Positions 25,590 through 33,712 of a stretch of 33,712 nt of DNA are shown one piece after another (the first letter of the stretch is position 1; every line of letters starts with the position of its first letter). The stretch spans positions 1 through 33,712 of the forward strand of contig JAHQVJ010000074.1 in NCBI GenBank assembly GCA_019634415.1. The letters run 5' to 3'. Origin of the DNA: Myxococcales bacterium (lineage in GTDB: Bacteria > Myxococcota_A > UBA796 > GCA-2862545). The notes under the pieces were generated by a model, which saw only the letters and a program-made list of their open reading frames with translations, had not been told where the DNA came from and did not search any database. A program made the position numbers and the translations under genes.

Positions 25590-28500
25590 GCCGCGCAGGC
25601 TATCCCATGGCGCGCGCTCCCACCCGGCGCTCCAGTTGAGTAAGGGACAGGCTGGAGATCGTCTGCTCACCGTCCTCGTCACCGATGCCCACCTTCCTCC
25701 CAGCGCACGACTCGTCGAGCGACTGCGACAGGCAGGCTTCACCGTGGTCGCCTTCGATCCGAGCGACGAGGCGACCTCCGTCGTGCCCGATGCCGTGGTG
25801 GTGAACGCCCGGGCGAGCGTGCAGCAGCGCCAGCAGGTGGTGGGCCGGTTCCCGGCGGCGCGCGAGATCGTGTTCGACGACGACGAGGGCCACGTGCTGC
25901 GGGAGCTGACGCGCCAGCGTGCCGAGCCCAGCCCGGCCATCGTGCTCACGGGCTGTCGCATCGATCTGCGCACCCGCACGGTGTTCCGGCTCACCGAGCC
26001 CCTCACCCTCACCGAGAAGGAAGCCTCCCTGTTCCAGTGGCTGCTGAGCAAGGACGGCGCCGTGGTGTCGCGCGGCGAGCTGCTGCAGAACGTGTGGGGC
26101 TACCGGCCCGAGATGGTCACGCGGGTGGTGGACGTGACCGTGGCGCGCCTGCGCGAGAAGATCGAGCGCGATCCCTCCGAGCCCGAGCACCTGCTCACGG
26201 TGCGCGGAGAGGGCTACCGCCTGGTCGGGCCGCAGCGCCCCTCCCAGACCTCGTCGAATGCGGACGTCCTGCAGGGACTCTTCGGGCGAGTCGACGACTT
26301 CGACCGTCTCCTCGGTGAGGTGGCGCCGGGTCGGGTGGTGTCGGTGGTGGGCCCCGGGGGCGTCGGCAAGACCACCCTCGCACGCGCCCTGTGTCGGCAG
26401 CGTGGGGCCGTGTGGGTGGACCTGATCTCGGTCCAGCCTGCAGGGGTGCAGGCCGCCGTGGCGCAGGCCTTGGAGCTGGCCACCCCCGACACCTCGCTGC
26501 AGACCCTCGCCGAGGCGCTGGTGCGACGCACGCCGAGCCTGATGGTCCTCGACAACGCCGAGCACCTGGGCGACGCCCTCACGCGGCTGGTGAAGGGGCT
26601 GCTCGAGCACGCCCCTCAGTGCTCGCTGGTCACCACCAGCCGAACCCAGCTGCGCACCTCGGTGGAGCGGGTGGTGCGCCTGGAGCCGCTGGCCGCGGAG
26701 CCCGGTCGCGCCTTGTTCCTCGCCCTCGCTCGGGCTCAGGTGGAGTCCTACGACGCCCCACCCGAGGTGGTGGACGCCATCGTGCAGCGCGTGGGCGGCC
26801 TGCCCCTGGCCATCGAGCTCGCGGCGTCCCGCGCACGGCTGCTGCCTGCCGAGCAGCTCCTGCAGCGCCTGTCGGATCCGCAGGGCTGGCTGCAGAGCAC
26901 CCAGACCGGCAGCCGGCAGGCCTCGCTGCGCGAGCTGGTCCAGTGGAGCTGGGATCTACTCACTGCAGACGAGCAGCAGGCGCTCGCGCGCATCTCCGTC
27001 TTTCCGTCGAGCGCGCCCCTCGACGGGATCGAGGCCGTGGTGGGCGGCGACGTCGGTGCTGCGTCCGCCTGGATCGACGGGTTGCTCGACAGCGGCTTGC
27101 TCACGGCGCGCGACGGGCGGATCGAGCCACCTGTGGGGGTGCGCGACTTCGCTGCCGACGCGCTCGCGGCCTCCGGGGAGCGAGCGCACACGGAGGAGCG
27201 CCTGGCGCAGTGGTGCGGGGCGAAGGCACGCGACCTCACTGCCCGGCTCCACTCCGCGGAGTCGCAGGGCGTGTTCCCCCAGCTGCGACGGGAGCGCACC
27301 ACCCTGGTGCACGCCCTTCAGCTGGGCGAGGCCTGCGCCGCCGTGTCGGGAGACATCGCCTGCGGGTTGGTGATCCTGTGGGGGCGCAATGGTGCACCGC
27401 GCCAGGAGCTGCAGGCGGCCTGGCGCTGTCTGGACACCACCACCGATCCGTTGCAGCGCGCGCGGCTGCTGCGGGCCCTGTGCTGGGGGTGGTCCGAGGC
27501 CGCCGGCATCGATCCCGTGGACCAGCTGGCCGACGAGCTGCGCGCCTTGGCCCAACAACTCTCTCCGGCAGACGCCGCCCATGCCTGGGTCGGGGTGAGC
27601 TGGGCCGCAGCAGGCGCCACCGACATCGACGCGGCCCGAGCAGCCCTGACCACCGCCCTCGAGGTGGCCCCTCCGGGCAGCGACATGGAGGTGATCGCCA
27701 CCCTCAGCATGGCGCGGTTGGAGTTCGGCGCGGGGAACGTAGAGGAGGCGCGCCCCCTCGCCGAGCGGGCCCTCACCCTCGCGCGGCGCCTCGACACCGG
27801 CCTGCTGGTGGCCTGGGCATCGAGCGTGAAGGCCATGCTGCTGTCGCACCTCGGACGCACCGAGGCCACCCTCGCGATGTGCCGTCAGATGGCCGAGATC
27901 TACCGCGCGAACGGGCTCGACAGCGGGCTCGCCACCGTGGACGGCATGATCGGGCGGGCGCTGGTGACCACCCAGCGCGTCGAGGAGGGCCTCACACACC
28001 TCGACCGCTACGTGCGCTACACCGCCATCCACGCACCGCGCTCCGCGGTAGAGGCCGAGGCCCTGCGAACGCGGGCCCTCGGGCGACGCCACGCCGGGCG
28101 CTTCCGAGACGCCGTGGACGACGCCTTGCGCGCCGACGAGCGCCTGGCCGGCACGCGCCAGGGGTGGATGGCTCAGTGGACCCTGTCGCGCTGCTGGTTC
28201 GAGTTGGACGCCCTCACCGAGGCCGAGGAAGCCATGCAGCTGTGCCTGCAGACCCAGCACCGCTATGCCGCCGATGCCCAGATCTTCGGGGCGGTGCTCG
28301 CCCTGGCGGCGGAAGATCCCGGCACCGGGCTGCAGCGGCTCGAAGGATCGGATCACCCCGAGGCGGCTCCGTTGCGGGCGCTGTGCGCCTGGATGGCGAA
28401 GGCAGAGGCTTCGGCAGGCGCCACACCTCCCACCTCGGCCCCCGCCCTCGCCTGGCACGTGCTCCACACCATGCTGGTGGGCGAGACCGTCACCGACGAG

Positions 28501-28686
28501 CAGCTTGCAGCGTTGACGGCACAGCGCACGGAGCAACAGCCCACCGACGAGGCAGAGCTAGCGTTGGTGGTGATCCAGCTGGCGCGCGGAGACGAGTCCG
28601 AACCTGCGCAGTTCGCCCTGGGTCGGCTGGCGCAGCGGCTGCATCGCGTCGTTCACGCCGCCGTTGGGCGCGCCGACGGCGAGTGA
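25588..28686 (+). CDS. Winged-helix/STAND ATPase/TPR transcriptional regulator, probably of the maltose genes
   Basis: 1032 residues from the ATG at 25588. The start is uncertain: TTG at 25636, or CTG at 25663 with GGAG five bases before it, would place the start closer to the first clear domain. A short receiver-like segment follows (LLTVLVTDAHL, PDAVVVN); Asn73 sits where response regulators have the phosphorylated Asp. An OmpR-type winged helix lies at about 137-214 (LTEKEASLFQWLL, VVDVTVARLREKIERDP, VRGEGYRLVG). The STAND/NB-ARC ATPase has Walker A GPGGVGKTT at about 255-263 and Walker B LMVLDNAEH. The C-terminal half is TPR-like helices. The layout recalls MalT-class sensors, in which ligand and ATP binding switch on DNA binding. 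Divergent position next to the sugar transporter suggests it controls that operon. Confidence 0.88.
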   Translation: MPRRLSHGARSHPALQLSKGQAGDRLLTVLVTDAHLPPSARLVERLRQAGFTVVAFDPSDEATSVVPDAVVVNARASVQQRQQVVGRFPAAREIVFDDDEGHVLRELTRQRAEPSPAIVLTGCRIDLRTRTVFRLTEPLTLTEKEASLFQWLLSKDGAVVSRGELLQNVWGYRPEMVTRVVDVTVARLREKIERDPSEPEHLLTVRGEGYRLVGPQRPSQTSSNADVLQGLFGRVDDFDRLLGEVAPGRVVSVVGPGGVGKTTLARALCRQRGAVWVDLISVQPAGVQAAVAQALELATPDTSLQTLAEALVRRTPSLMVLDNAEHLGDALTRLVKGLLEHAPQCSLVTTSRTQLRTSVERVVRLEPLAAEPGRALFLALARAQVESYDAPPEVVDAIVQRVGGLPLAIELAASRARLLPAEQLLQRLSDPQGWLQSTQTGSRQASLRELVQWSWDLLTADEQQALARISVFPSSAPLDGIEAVVGGDVGAASAWIDGLLDSGLLTARDGRIEPPVGVRDFAADALAASGERAHTEERLAQWCGAKARDLTARLHSAESQGVFPQLRRERTTLVHALQLGEACAAVSGDIACGLVILWGRNGAPRQELQAAWRCLDTTTDPLQRARLLRALCWGWSEAAGIDPVDQLADELRALAQQLSPADAAHAWVGVSWAAAGATDIDAARAALTTALEVAPPGSDMEVIATLSMARLEFGAGNVEEARPLAERALTLARRLDTGLLVAWASSVKAMLLSHLGRTEATLAMCRQMAEIYRANGLDSGLATVDGMIGRALVTTQRVEEGLTHLDRYVRYTAIHAPRSAVEAEALRTRALGRRHAGRFRDAVDDALRADERLAGTRQGWMAQWTLSRCWFELDALTEAEEAMQLCLQTQHRYAADAQIFGAVLALAAEDPGTGLQRLEGSDHPEAAPLRALCAWMAKAEASAGATPPTSAPALAWHVLHTMLVGETVTDEQLAALTAQRTEQQPTDEAELALVVIQLARGDESEPAQFALGRLAQRLHRVVHAAVGRADGE
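25630..25657. promoter_or_regulatory. Spaced inverted repeat CTCCAG-N16-CTGGAG near the regulator start
   Basis: The two hexamers are 22 bp apart centre to centre, about two helical turns, between the transporter operon and the regulator. The second arm contains the GGAG that could serve a start at 25663. If that start is used, this would be the shared promoter region. The arms are short, so chance is a real alternative. Confidence 0.25.
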
Positions 28687-28734
28687 GCGCCGTTCGAGCA
28701 CCGATCGAGCACCCGCGTGCACCCGCCGCCAGCC

Positions 28735-30300
28735 ATGATTCCCGTCATGGAACACTCCGCACAGACGACCGCGCCCGCCCACAACATGCGTCAGATCATG
28801 GAGCTGCGCGACCAGCGCCAGAAGGAGCTGCTGCATCACTCCTTCTTCGACTGGCTCCGATCGCCGGACGTGCCGCTCGAGAAGAAGTTCGACATCCTGC
28901 CCGTGCTCGTGCTGTTCGTGATGAACTTCCGCGACATGAACCTGTGGGTGATCCGCTTCGAGGAGGCCGACGACGTCTTCAAGCAGACCATCAATGGCAG
29001 CACCACCGAAGACGAGACGCACTCGCGCATGTTCTTGGAGGACTGGCGCAAGCTGCACCTCGACGACCGCCTCGGATGGAACACCACCGATCTGCTGTGG
29101 TGGCTGTTCCTGGCCGAGGAGATGGAGGAGTTCCGCGAGCTCGGCGCCGAGTTCGTACGGCTGTGCGTAGACGATGGCGGTGACCCGCTGGTGCGCTTCG
29201 CCCACTCGGAGGCCGCCGAGGCCTGCGGAAACGTCTTCTTCACGGTGGCCGCACCCTTGGCGGACGCGCTGGGAGAGCGTAGGAACGTCGTCTATCGCTA
29301 CCTGGGCACGTTCCACCTCGATCTGGAGACCGGGCACGTGCTCCACTCCGAGGACGTCTTCCAGGATCAGCCCCTCACCGAGGCCCAGCACACCCTCGGC
29401 GTGGCACTGCTACACCGCATGTTCCACGTCTTCGAGCGCATCTACGACGTCTTCCTACGCTACGCCACGCGGTACGTGGACGAGGACCGCACCCCGCGCC
29501 TGCAGCCGTTCCTGACCTACACCGATCCCGACAACGAGGCATCGAGCTCGCAGATCGCGCCGTCGGCGAGCTTCGGGGAGGTGCACCCGAGCCAGCAGCC
29601 GCTGCAGGATCTGCTGCAGACCCGTATGGCGCAGGCTGCGCAGCATCCCTTCTTCGACTGGCTGCGCCAGCCCGAGCCCGGTGCGCTGCAGAAGCTGCAG
29701 CGCTTCATTCCCTTCTGGGCGTTCGATGCGCTCGGCTATCGCGATCTGAACCACTACTTCCTGCGCTACGACCAGCCCGAGGACGAGCTGGAGCGCTCCG
29801 TCAACGCCATCGCCGACACCCTGAGCACCCACAGCCAGCTGTTCCTGCAGGACTGGCAGGCACTGCGGCTCGACGAGCAGCTCCGCTGGCCCGCCAGCGA
29901 TGCACTGGGCTTCTTCTTCCTCGACCACGTCACGGATCACCACCGCAAGACGCTCCTGACCTTCGGGATCGAGGCACTGAAGCACCCTCACCCCCTCGAC
30001 CGGCTGTGGCTGATCGAGGCGCTCGAGGCCACGGGCCACGAGTTCTTCGCCCGCACCCGCGACGTGGCGCTGCTCGCCGAGGAGCAGGCCTCCATCCGCC
30101 TGGACTACTTCGCGGACCGCCACGCCACCGTGAGCCCCCCCGGAGCTGTCCGACCCGTGAACTTCAAGGCCGTGGAAGTCCGAGATCCGCAGCGCCTCGC
30201 GGCGGCCCGTCGTCTGGTGGGTCTGGTGTTCGACGCCTTGGATCGCAACCTCGCCCTCTCGCTGCAGCAGGCCGAGAGCAACCGGCTGGCCATCCGATGA
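28735..30300 (+). CDS. Tandem-duplicated heme-oxygenase-like (TenA/HDO-type) protein
   Basis: 521 residues from the ATG at 28735; GTG at 28717 and ATG at 28747 are alternatives and none has a clear ribosome binding site. The protein has two related helical halves. FFDWLR occurs near residues 37 and 306, and a THS...FL(E/Q)DW...L.LD motif near 96 and 366, so the repeat unit is about 270 residues. The acidic His-containing motif followed by FLEDW-type sequence resembles the heme-oxygenase-like superfamily that includes iron-containing redox enzymes. Both halves keep the motif His, but the first (TEDETHS) has more candidate carboxylate ligands than the second (DTLSTHS). The stop overlaps the next gene's ATG (ATGA), so it is coupled to a FOXRED2-like flavin oxidoreductase and probably works with it in an oxidative reaction. 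Substrate unknown. Confidence 0.65.
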   Translation: MIPVMEHSAQTTAPAHNMRQIMELRDQRQKELLHHSFFDWLRSPDVPLEKKFDILPVLVLFVMNFRDMNLWVIRFEEADDVFKQTINGSTTEDETHSRMFLEDWRKLHLDDRLGWNTTDLLWWLFLAEEMEEFRELGAEFVRLCVDDGGDPLVRFAHSEAAEACGNVFFTVAAPLADALGERRNVVYRYLGTFHLDLETGHVLHSEDVFQDQPLTEAQHTLGVALLHRMFHVFERIYDVFLRYATRYVDEDRTPRLQPFLTYTDPDNEASSSQIAPSASFGEVHPSQQPLQDLLQTRMAQAAQHPFFDWLRQPEPGALQKLQRFIPFWAFDALGYRDLNHYFLRYDQPEDELERSVNAIADTLSTHSQLFLQDWQALRLDEQLRWPASDALGFFFLDHVTDHHRKTLLTFGIEALKHPHPLDRLWLIEALEATGHEFFARTRDVALLAEEQASIRLDYFADRHATVSPPGAVRPVNFKAVEVRDPQRLAAARRLVGLVFDALDRNLALSLQQAESNRLAIR

Positions 30301-31844
30301 TCGAGCGTGACGTCGTGGTGATCGGGGCGGGCCCTGGGGGCCTGCAGGTAGGCCACGTCCTGGCGACGCAGGGGCGCAGCTTCTGCCTGGTGGAGCGGGC
30401 CGAGCGGGCTGGGTCCTTCTTCCATCGCTTCCCGCGCCACCGCACGCTGATCTCGGTGAACAAGATCCACACCGGCTACACTGACGAGCGCCGCCTTCGA
30501 TTCGACTGGAACTCACTGCTCTGCGACGACGCACACCGCGAGCTACCGCACTACACCGACGCCTTCTTCCCTCCCGCCGAGGCCATGGCGGCCTATCTGC
30601 AGGACTTTGCAGACCGGCACGTGCGGCACATCCACTATGGCTGCAACATCACCTCCATCGACAAGCGCGATGACCGCTTCCACCTCGTCGCCGAGGACGG
30701 GCGGCAGCTGCAGTGCGCTGTGCTCGTGGTGGCCACGGGCGTGGGGCGCGGGCACGTGCCGCCCATCCGGGGCATCGAGCTGGCGGAGCCCTACGAGACC
30801 TTCGACGTCGATCCCGAGCGCGTCCGGGCGCAGCGGGTGCTGATCCTCGGAAAGGGCAACTCCGCCTTCGAGACGGCCGACGCCATGATGCACGAGGCGG
30901 CCCTCATCCACCTGGTGAGCCCACACTCGATTCGGATGGCGTGGAACACCCACTTCCCGGGCCACCTGCGGGCGGTGAACAACAACTTCCTCGACACCTA
31001 CCAGCTCAAGCTGCAGAACGCCGTGCTCGATGCCGACGTGACCGCCTTGCAGCGTCGGGGCGACCAGATCGTCGCCACCCTGGCCTACCGCCACGCCGAC
31101 GGGGAGGTGGAGGAGGTGGCCTACGACACCGTGATCCGCTGCACGGGCTTCGGCATGGAGCGGTTGCCCTTCGCTGCGGGCTGTGCGCCACAGCTCGTGC
31201 ACGACGGTCGCTTCCCAGCACTCACGCCCGCCTTCGAGTCCACCAACGTCGCGGGGCTGTACTTCGCTGGCACCGTCACCCAGTCGCTCGACTACAAGCG
31301 CACCAACTCGGCCTTCGTGCACGGCTTCCGCTACAACGCCAGGGCGCTGGCGCACATCCTGCAGGCCGAGGCGTTCGGGGTGCCGCTGCCCTACGAGCGC
31401 GTGCCCGCCGATCCCGACGCCGTCACCACCCGCCTGCTGGCCCGCATCAACGGCTCGTCGGGGCTGTGGCAGCAGTTCGGGTTCCTCGGCGACGCCTTCG
31501 TGGTGCGGGATCACGAGGTGCACGTGCACACCGAGCTGCCCGTGCAGTACCTGCACACCTCCGCCATCGGCGAGGCCGAGCGCTACGCCGTGCTCACGCT
31601 GGAGTTCGGGGAGCCCCGCGGCGACGTGTTCGCCATGCAGCGTTCGCCCGACGTGGACTCGGCTGCCGACAGCTTCTTCCTCCATCCGGTGGTGCGTGTC
31701 TACGCGCAGGGGGTGCTGCTGCGCACGCTGCACCTGCTCGAGAACCTATTCGGCGAGTGGGAGCATCCGCAGCTACATCGGCGGCCCCTGCTCGCCTTCG
31801 TGCGCGAGGCGCTGTTCGACGACGCCTTGGCTCGGGGTCGGTGA
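30297..31844 (+). CDS. FOXRED2-like FAD/NAD(P)-dependent oxidoreductase
   Basis: 515 residues, starting in the ATGA overlap with the preceding gene. The FAD-binding Rossmann motif GAGPGG is at residues 10-15. It is followed by SFFHRFPRHRTLISVNK, a segment I recognise from eukaryotic FOXRED2 and its bacterial relatives. The second dinucleotide motif GKGNSAFETAD precedes a stretch like FOXRED2 (FPGHLRAVNNNFLDTYQLK). GLYFAGTV near 320 completes the FAD-binding fold. The last 130 or so residues form an extra domain. It should oxidise or hydroxylate a substrate, or deliver electrons, using FAD and NAD(P)H. Coupled translation with the tandem heme-oxygenase-like protein suggests a joint pathway, possibly natural-product tailoring. 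Its 3' end overlaps the convergent HTH gene by 72 bp. Confidence 0.88.
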   Translation: MIERDVVVIGAGPGGLQVGHVLATQGRSFCLVERAERAGSFFHRFPRHRTLISVNKIHTGYTDERRLRFDWNSLLCDDAHRELPHYTDAFFPPAEAMAAYLQDFADRHVRHIHYGCNITSIDKRDDRFHLVAEDGRQLQCAVLVVATGVGRGHVPPIRGIELAEPYETFDVDPERVRAQRVLILGKGNSAFETADAMMHEAALIHLVSPHSIRMAWNTHFPGHLRAVNNNFLDTYQLKLQNAVLDADVTALQRRGDQIVATLAYRHADGEVEEVAYDTVIRCTGFGMERLPFAAGCAPQLVHDGRFPALTPAFESTNVAGLYFAGTVTQSLDYKRTNSAFVHGFRYNARALAHILQAEAFGVPLPYERVPADPDAVTTRLLARINGSSGLWQQFGFLGDAFVVRDHEVHVHTELPVQYLHTSAIGEAERYAVLTLEFGEPRGDVFAMQRSPDVDSAADSFFLHPVVRVYAQGVLLRTLHLLENLFGEWEHPQLHRRPLLAFVREALFDDALARGR

Positions 31845-32195
31845 GAGGCGGTGTACCAGCTCGTCGACAGCCGCGCGAAGGTGCCGACGGTAGGTGCTGT
31901 ACCCCATGCCCAGATCCGACGCGATGCAGCGCTGTTTGGGCCGCTCGGAATCGAGGAAGGTGACCACGAGCAGGTGACCGAGGCGTCCATCGTCGCCAGG
32001 GCAGCGGGCGAGCTGCTCGCAGTGGGTGCGCAGGATCCGGCGCAGCGCCTCGGCGGGCGGCTCGTCGGCGGGCCGCGCGCGGACCTGCGGCAGGGCGTCC
32101 AGCAAGGGACTGCGCCGCAGCGTGTCCGTGCGCCACAGGCCGTGTAGGGCGTCCCTGACCGCCTCACGGAAGGTTGCATCGAAAGCCTGGATCAT
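31773..32195 (-). CDS. Small helix-turn-helix protein
   Basis: 140 residues. GGAGGGGAC directly precedes the ATG, a strong ribosome binding site, which supports this as a real gene. The N-terminal half is helical (FREAVRDALHGLWRTDTLRRSP). The C-terminal part has the segment ERPKQRCIASDLGMGYSTYRRH, which matches a helix-turn-helix of the type 'KQ...A..LG..YSTYRRHL' seen in many proteobacterial regulators. The gene runs convergently into the oxidoreductase gene, overlapping its last 72 bp, and is divergent from malK with 84 bp between starts. It may regulate malK or itself. The target is unknown. Confidence 0.75.
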   Translation of the reverse strand: MIQAFDATFREAVRDALHGLWRTDTLRRSPLLDALPQVRARPADEPPAEALRRILRTHCEQLARCPGDDGRLGHLLVVTFLDSERPKQRCIASDLGMGYSTYRRHLRAAVDELVHRLSPTPSQGVVEQRLAHEGEQGPPM

Positions 32196-32240
32196 GTCCC
32201 CTCCATGGCTCCGAGCGTGCCTCGGTGGGGCATGAGCGAA

Positions 32241-32266
32241 TCGTTATGGCTGCGCGCCGTTCGTTA
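32241..32266. promoter_or_regulatory. Direct repeat TCGTTA at 20-bp phase upstream of malK
   Basis: TCGTTA at 32241-32246 and again at 32261-32266, exactly 20 bp apart, end 14 bp before the malK start. With flanks the copies read GCGAATCGTTA and GCCGTTCGTTA. Same-face direct repeats are typical for OmpR-type winged-helix and MalT-type regulators, so this may be an operator; the second copy runs into the likely ribosome binding site (AGGG). Confidence 0.35.
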
Positions 32267-32279
32267 AAGGGACGCGGCC

Positions 32280-33326
<1,047 letters not shown>

Positions 33327-33542
33327 GGTGGCTCGCAGTCATCCTCGTCGTGCTCACTGGAGACCGACCAGCCGGGAAGACAGGCAGGGGTCACTCGTTG
33401 CGGTAGAAGTGCGGGTTACACCAAGCGCAGCGAGGAAGTGCAGCAACCCGTCGCCAGCCGGTTCGCGGCTCCAGCAGGTAGCACCTCGGCGTTTCGCCCG
33501 CATCTATGTGGCTACACAACGCCCGGACCGACACCTGATGGC

Positions 33543-33712
33543 TCACTGGGTCTGCGGGCCGTCCGCACCATCTGCGCCAGCGAGCTTGACGCGCTTCGTG
33601 ATCGCCTCCCGCACTTCTCGGTCGCGGTCGGCCATGAAGGCGTCATGGTCGTCAACCAGCAGCGCGTCCAAGCCCCTGGGCGAGACCAGATGAGTAGCAA
33701 GTAGCTCCTCCA
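33543..33712 (-). CDS. C-terminal end of a protein continuing beyond the window
   Basis: The minus strand is open from the right edge to a TGA at 33543-33545, giving the last 56 residues of a protein. The sequence looks like genuine coding: ELLATHLVSPRGLDALL, then an acidic/basic helix (DDHDAFMADRDREVREA) and a hydrophilic tail ending GPQTQ. It looks more protein-like than the overlapping frames on either strand. The family cannot be decided from this fragment. Between malK's stop (33326) and this stop are 216 bp in which I see no gene and no convincing terminator. Confidence 0.5.
   Translation of the reverse strand, partial: EELLATHLVSPRGLDALLVDDHDAFMADRDREVREAITKRVKLAGADGADGPQTQ

Noticed and set aside
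23727..25643. 638-codon plus-strand frame opposite the SBP-MalF gene
   Set aside because: Antisense shadow rich in Gly/His/Arg/Gln; the minus strand encodes clear binding-protein and permease sequence.
26391..29183. 930-codon plus-strand frame overlapping the STAND regulator
   Set aside because: Arg/Ala/Gly/Pro-rich out-of-frame shadow; the Walker motifs and winged helix are in the other frame.
33456..33470. Hairpin AGCCG-GTTCG-CGGCT after malK, with a TTCG resembling a tRNA T-loop or a terminator
   Set aside because: The stem is only five bases, no T-tract follows, and no acceptor, D or anticodon arms fit around it.

Overview
This is a GC-rich, densely coding window from a bacterial chromosome. 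It most resembles Myxococcota or a related predatory or social deltaproteobacterial lineage. The clues are a MYXO-CTERM-like tail on a secreted metalloprotease, a fused Ser/Thr kinase / formylglycine-generating-enzyme (FGE)-like protein, an FHA-winged-helix regulator, large WD40-caspase proteins and STAND-type regulators. The phylum is inferred from gene content only. I see no rRNA, tRNA, CRISPR array, insertion sequence or integrase.

Left part (1-9.4 kb): an exported WD40-repeat protein with an intact caspase (peptidase C14) domain is translationally coupled to a small exported protein of unknown function. These converge on two minus-strand secreted hydrolases: a Ca-repeat-rich metzincin metalloprotease with a MYXO-CTERM-like C-terminus, and a GH13 alpha-amylase lipoprotein.

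Central part (9.4-22.5 kb): this is the most unusual region. It holds a caspase-fold protein whose catalytic His and Cys are both replaced, and whose apparent signal peptide lies in a different frame just upstream. Next come a cytoplasmic kinase-PEGA-FGE fusion, a divergent FHA + winged-helix regulator, a 1010-residue protein with two winged-helix domains each followed by a decayed P-loop NTPase-like domain, a second and larger WD40-caspase with a duplicated propeller, and a VWA lipoprotein. Kinase, phosphothreonine reader, DNA-binding regulators, two active-looking caspases, one dead caspase and a VWA protein together look like a phosphorylation-controlled caspase locus, possibly for conflict or regulated death. 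That joint function is inference from gene content and synteny.

Right part (22.6-33.7 kb): maltose/maltodextrin uptake genes. These are malG and a fusion of the solute-binding protein to MalF, divergent from a pseudo-receiver / winged-helix / STAND / TPR regulator that is the natural candidate for their control. malK lies about 7 kb away behind a 20-bp-phased direct repeat. Between them sits a coupled pair: a tandem heme-oxygenase-like protein and a FOXRED2-like flavin oxidoreductase, plausibly an oxidative tailoring pair. A small HTH protein follows, and the window ends inside the 3' end of a minus-strand gene. The amylase, SBP-MalF, MalG and MalK form a coherent set for degrading starch or glycogen outside the cytoplasm and importing the oligosaccharides.
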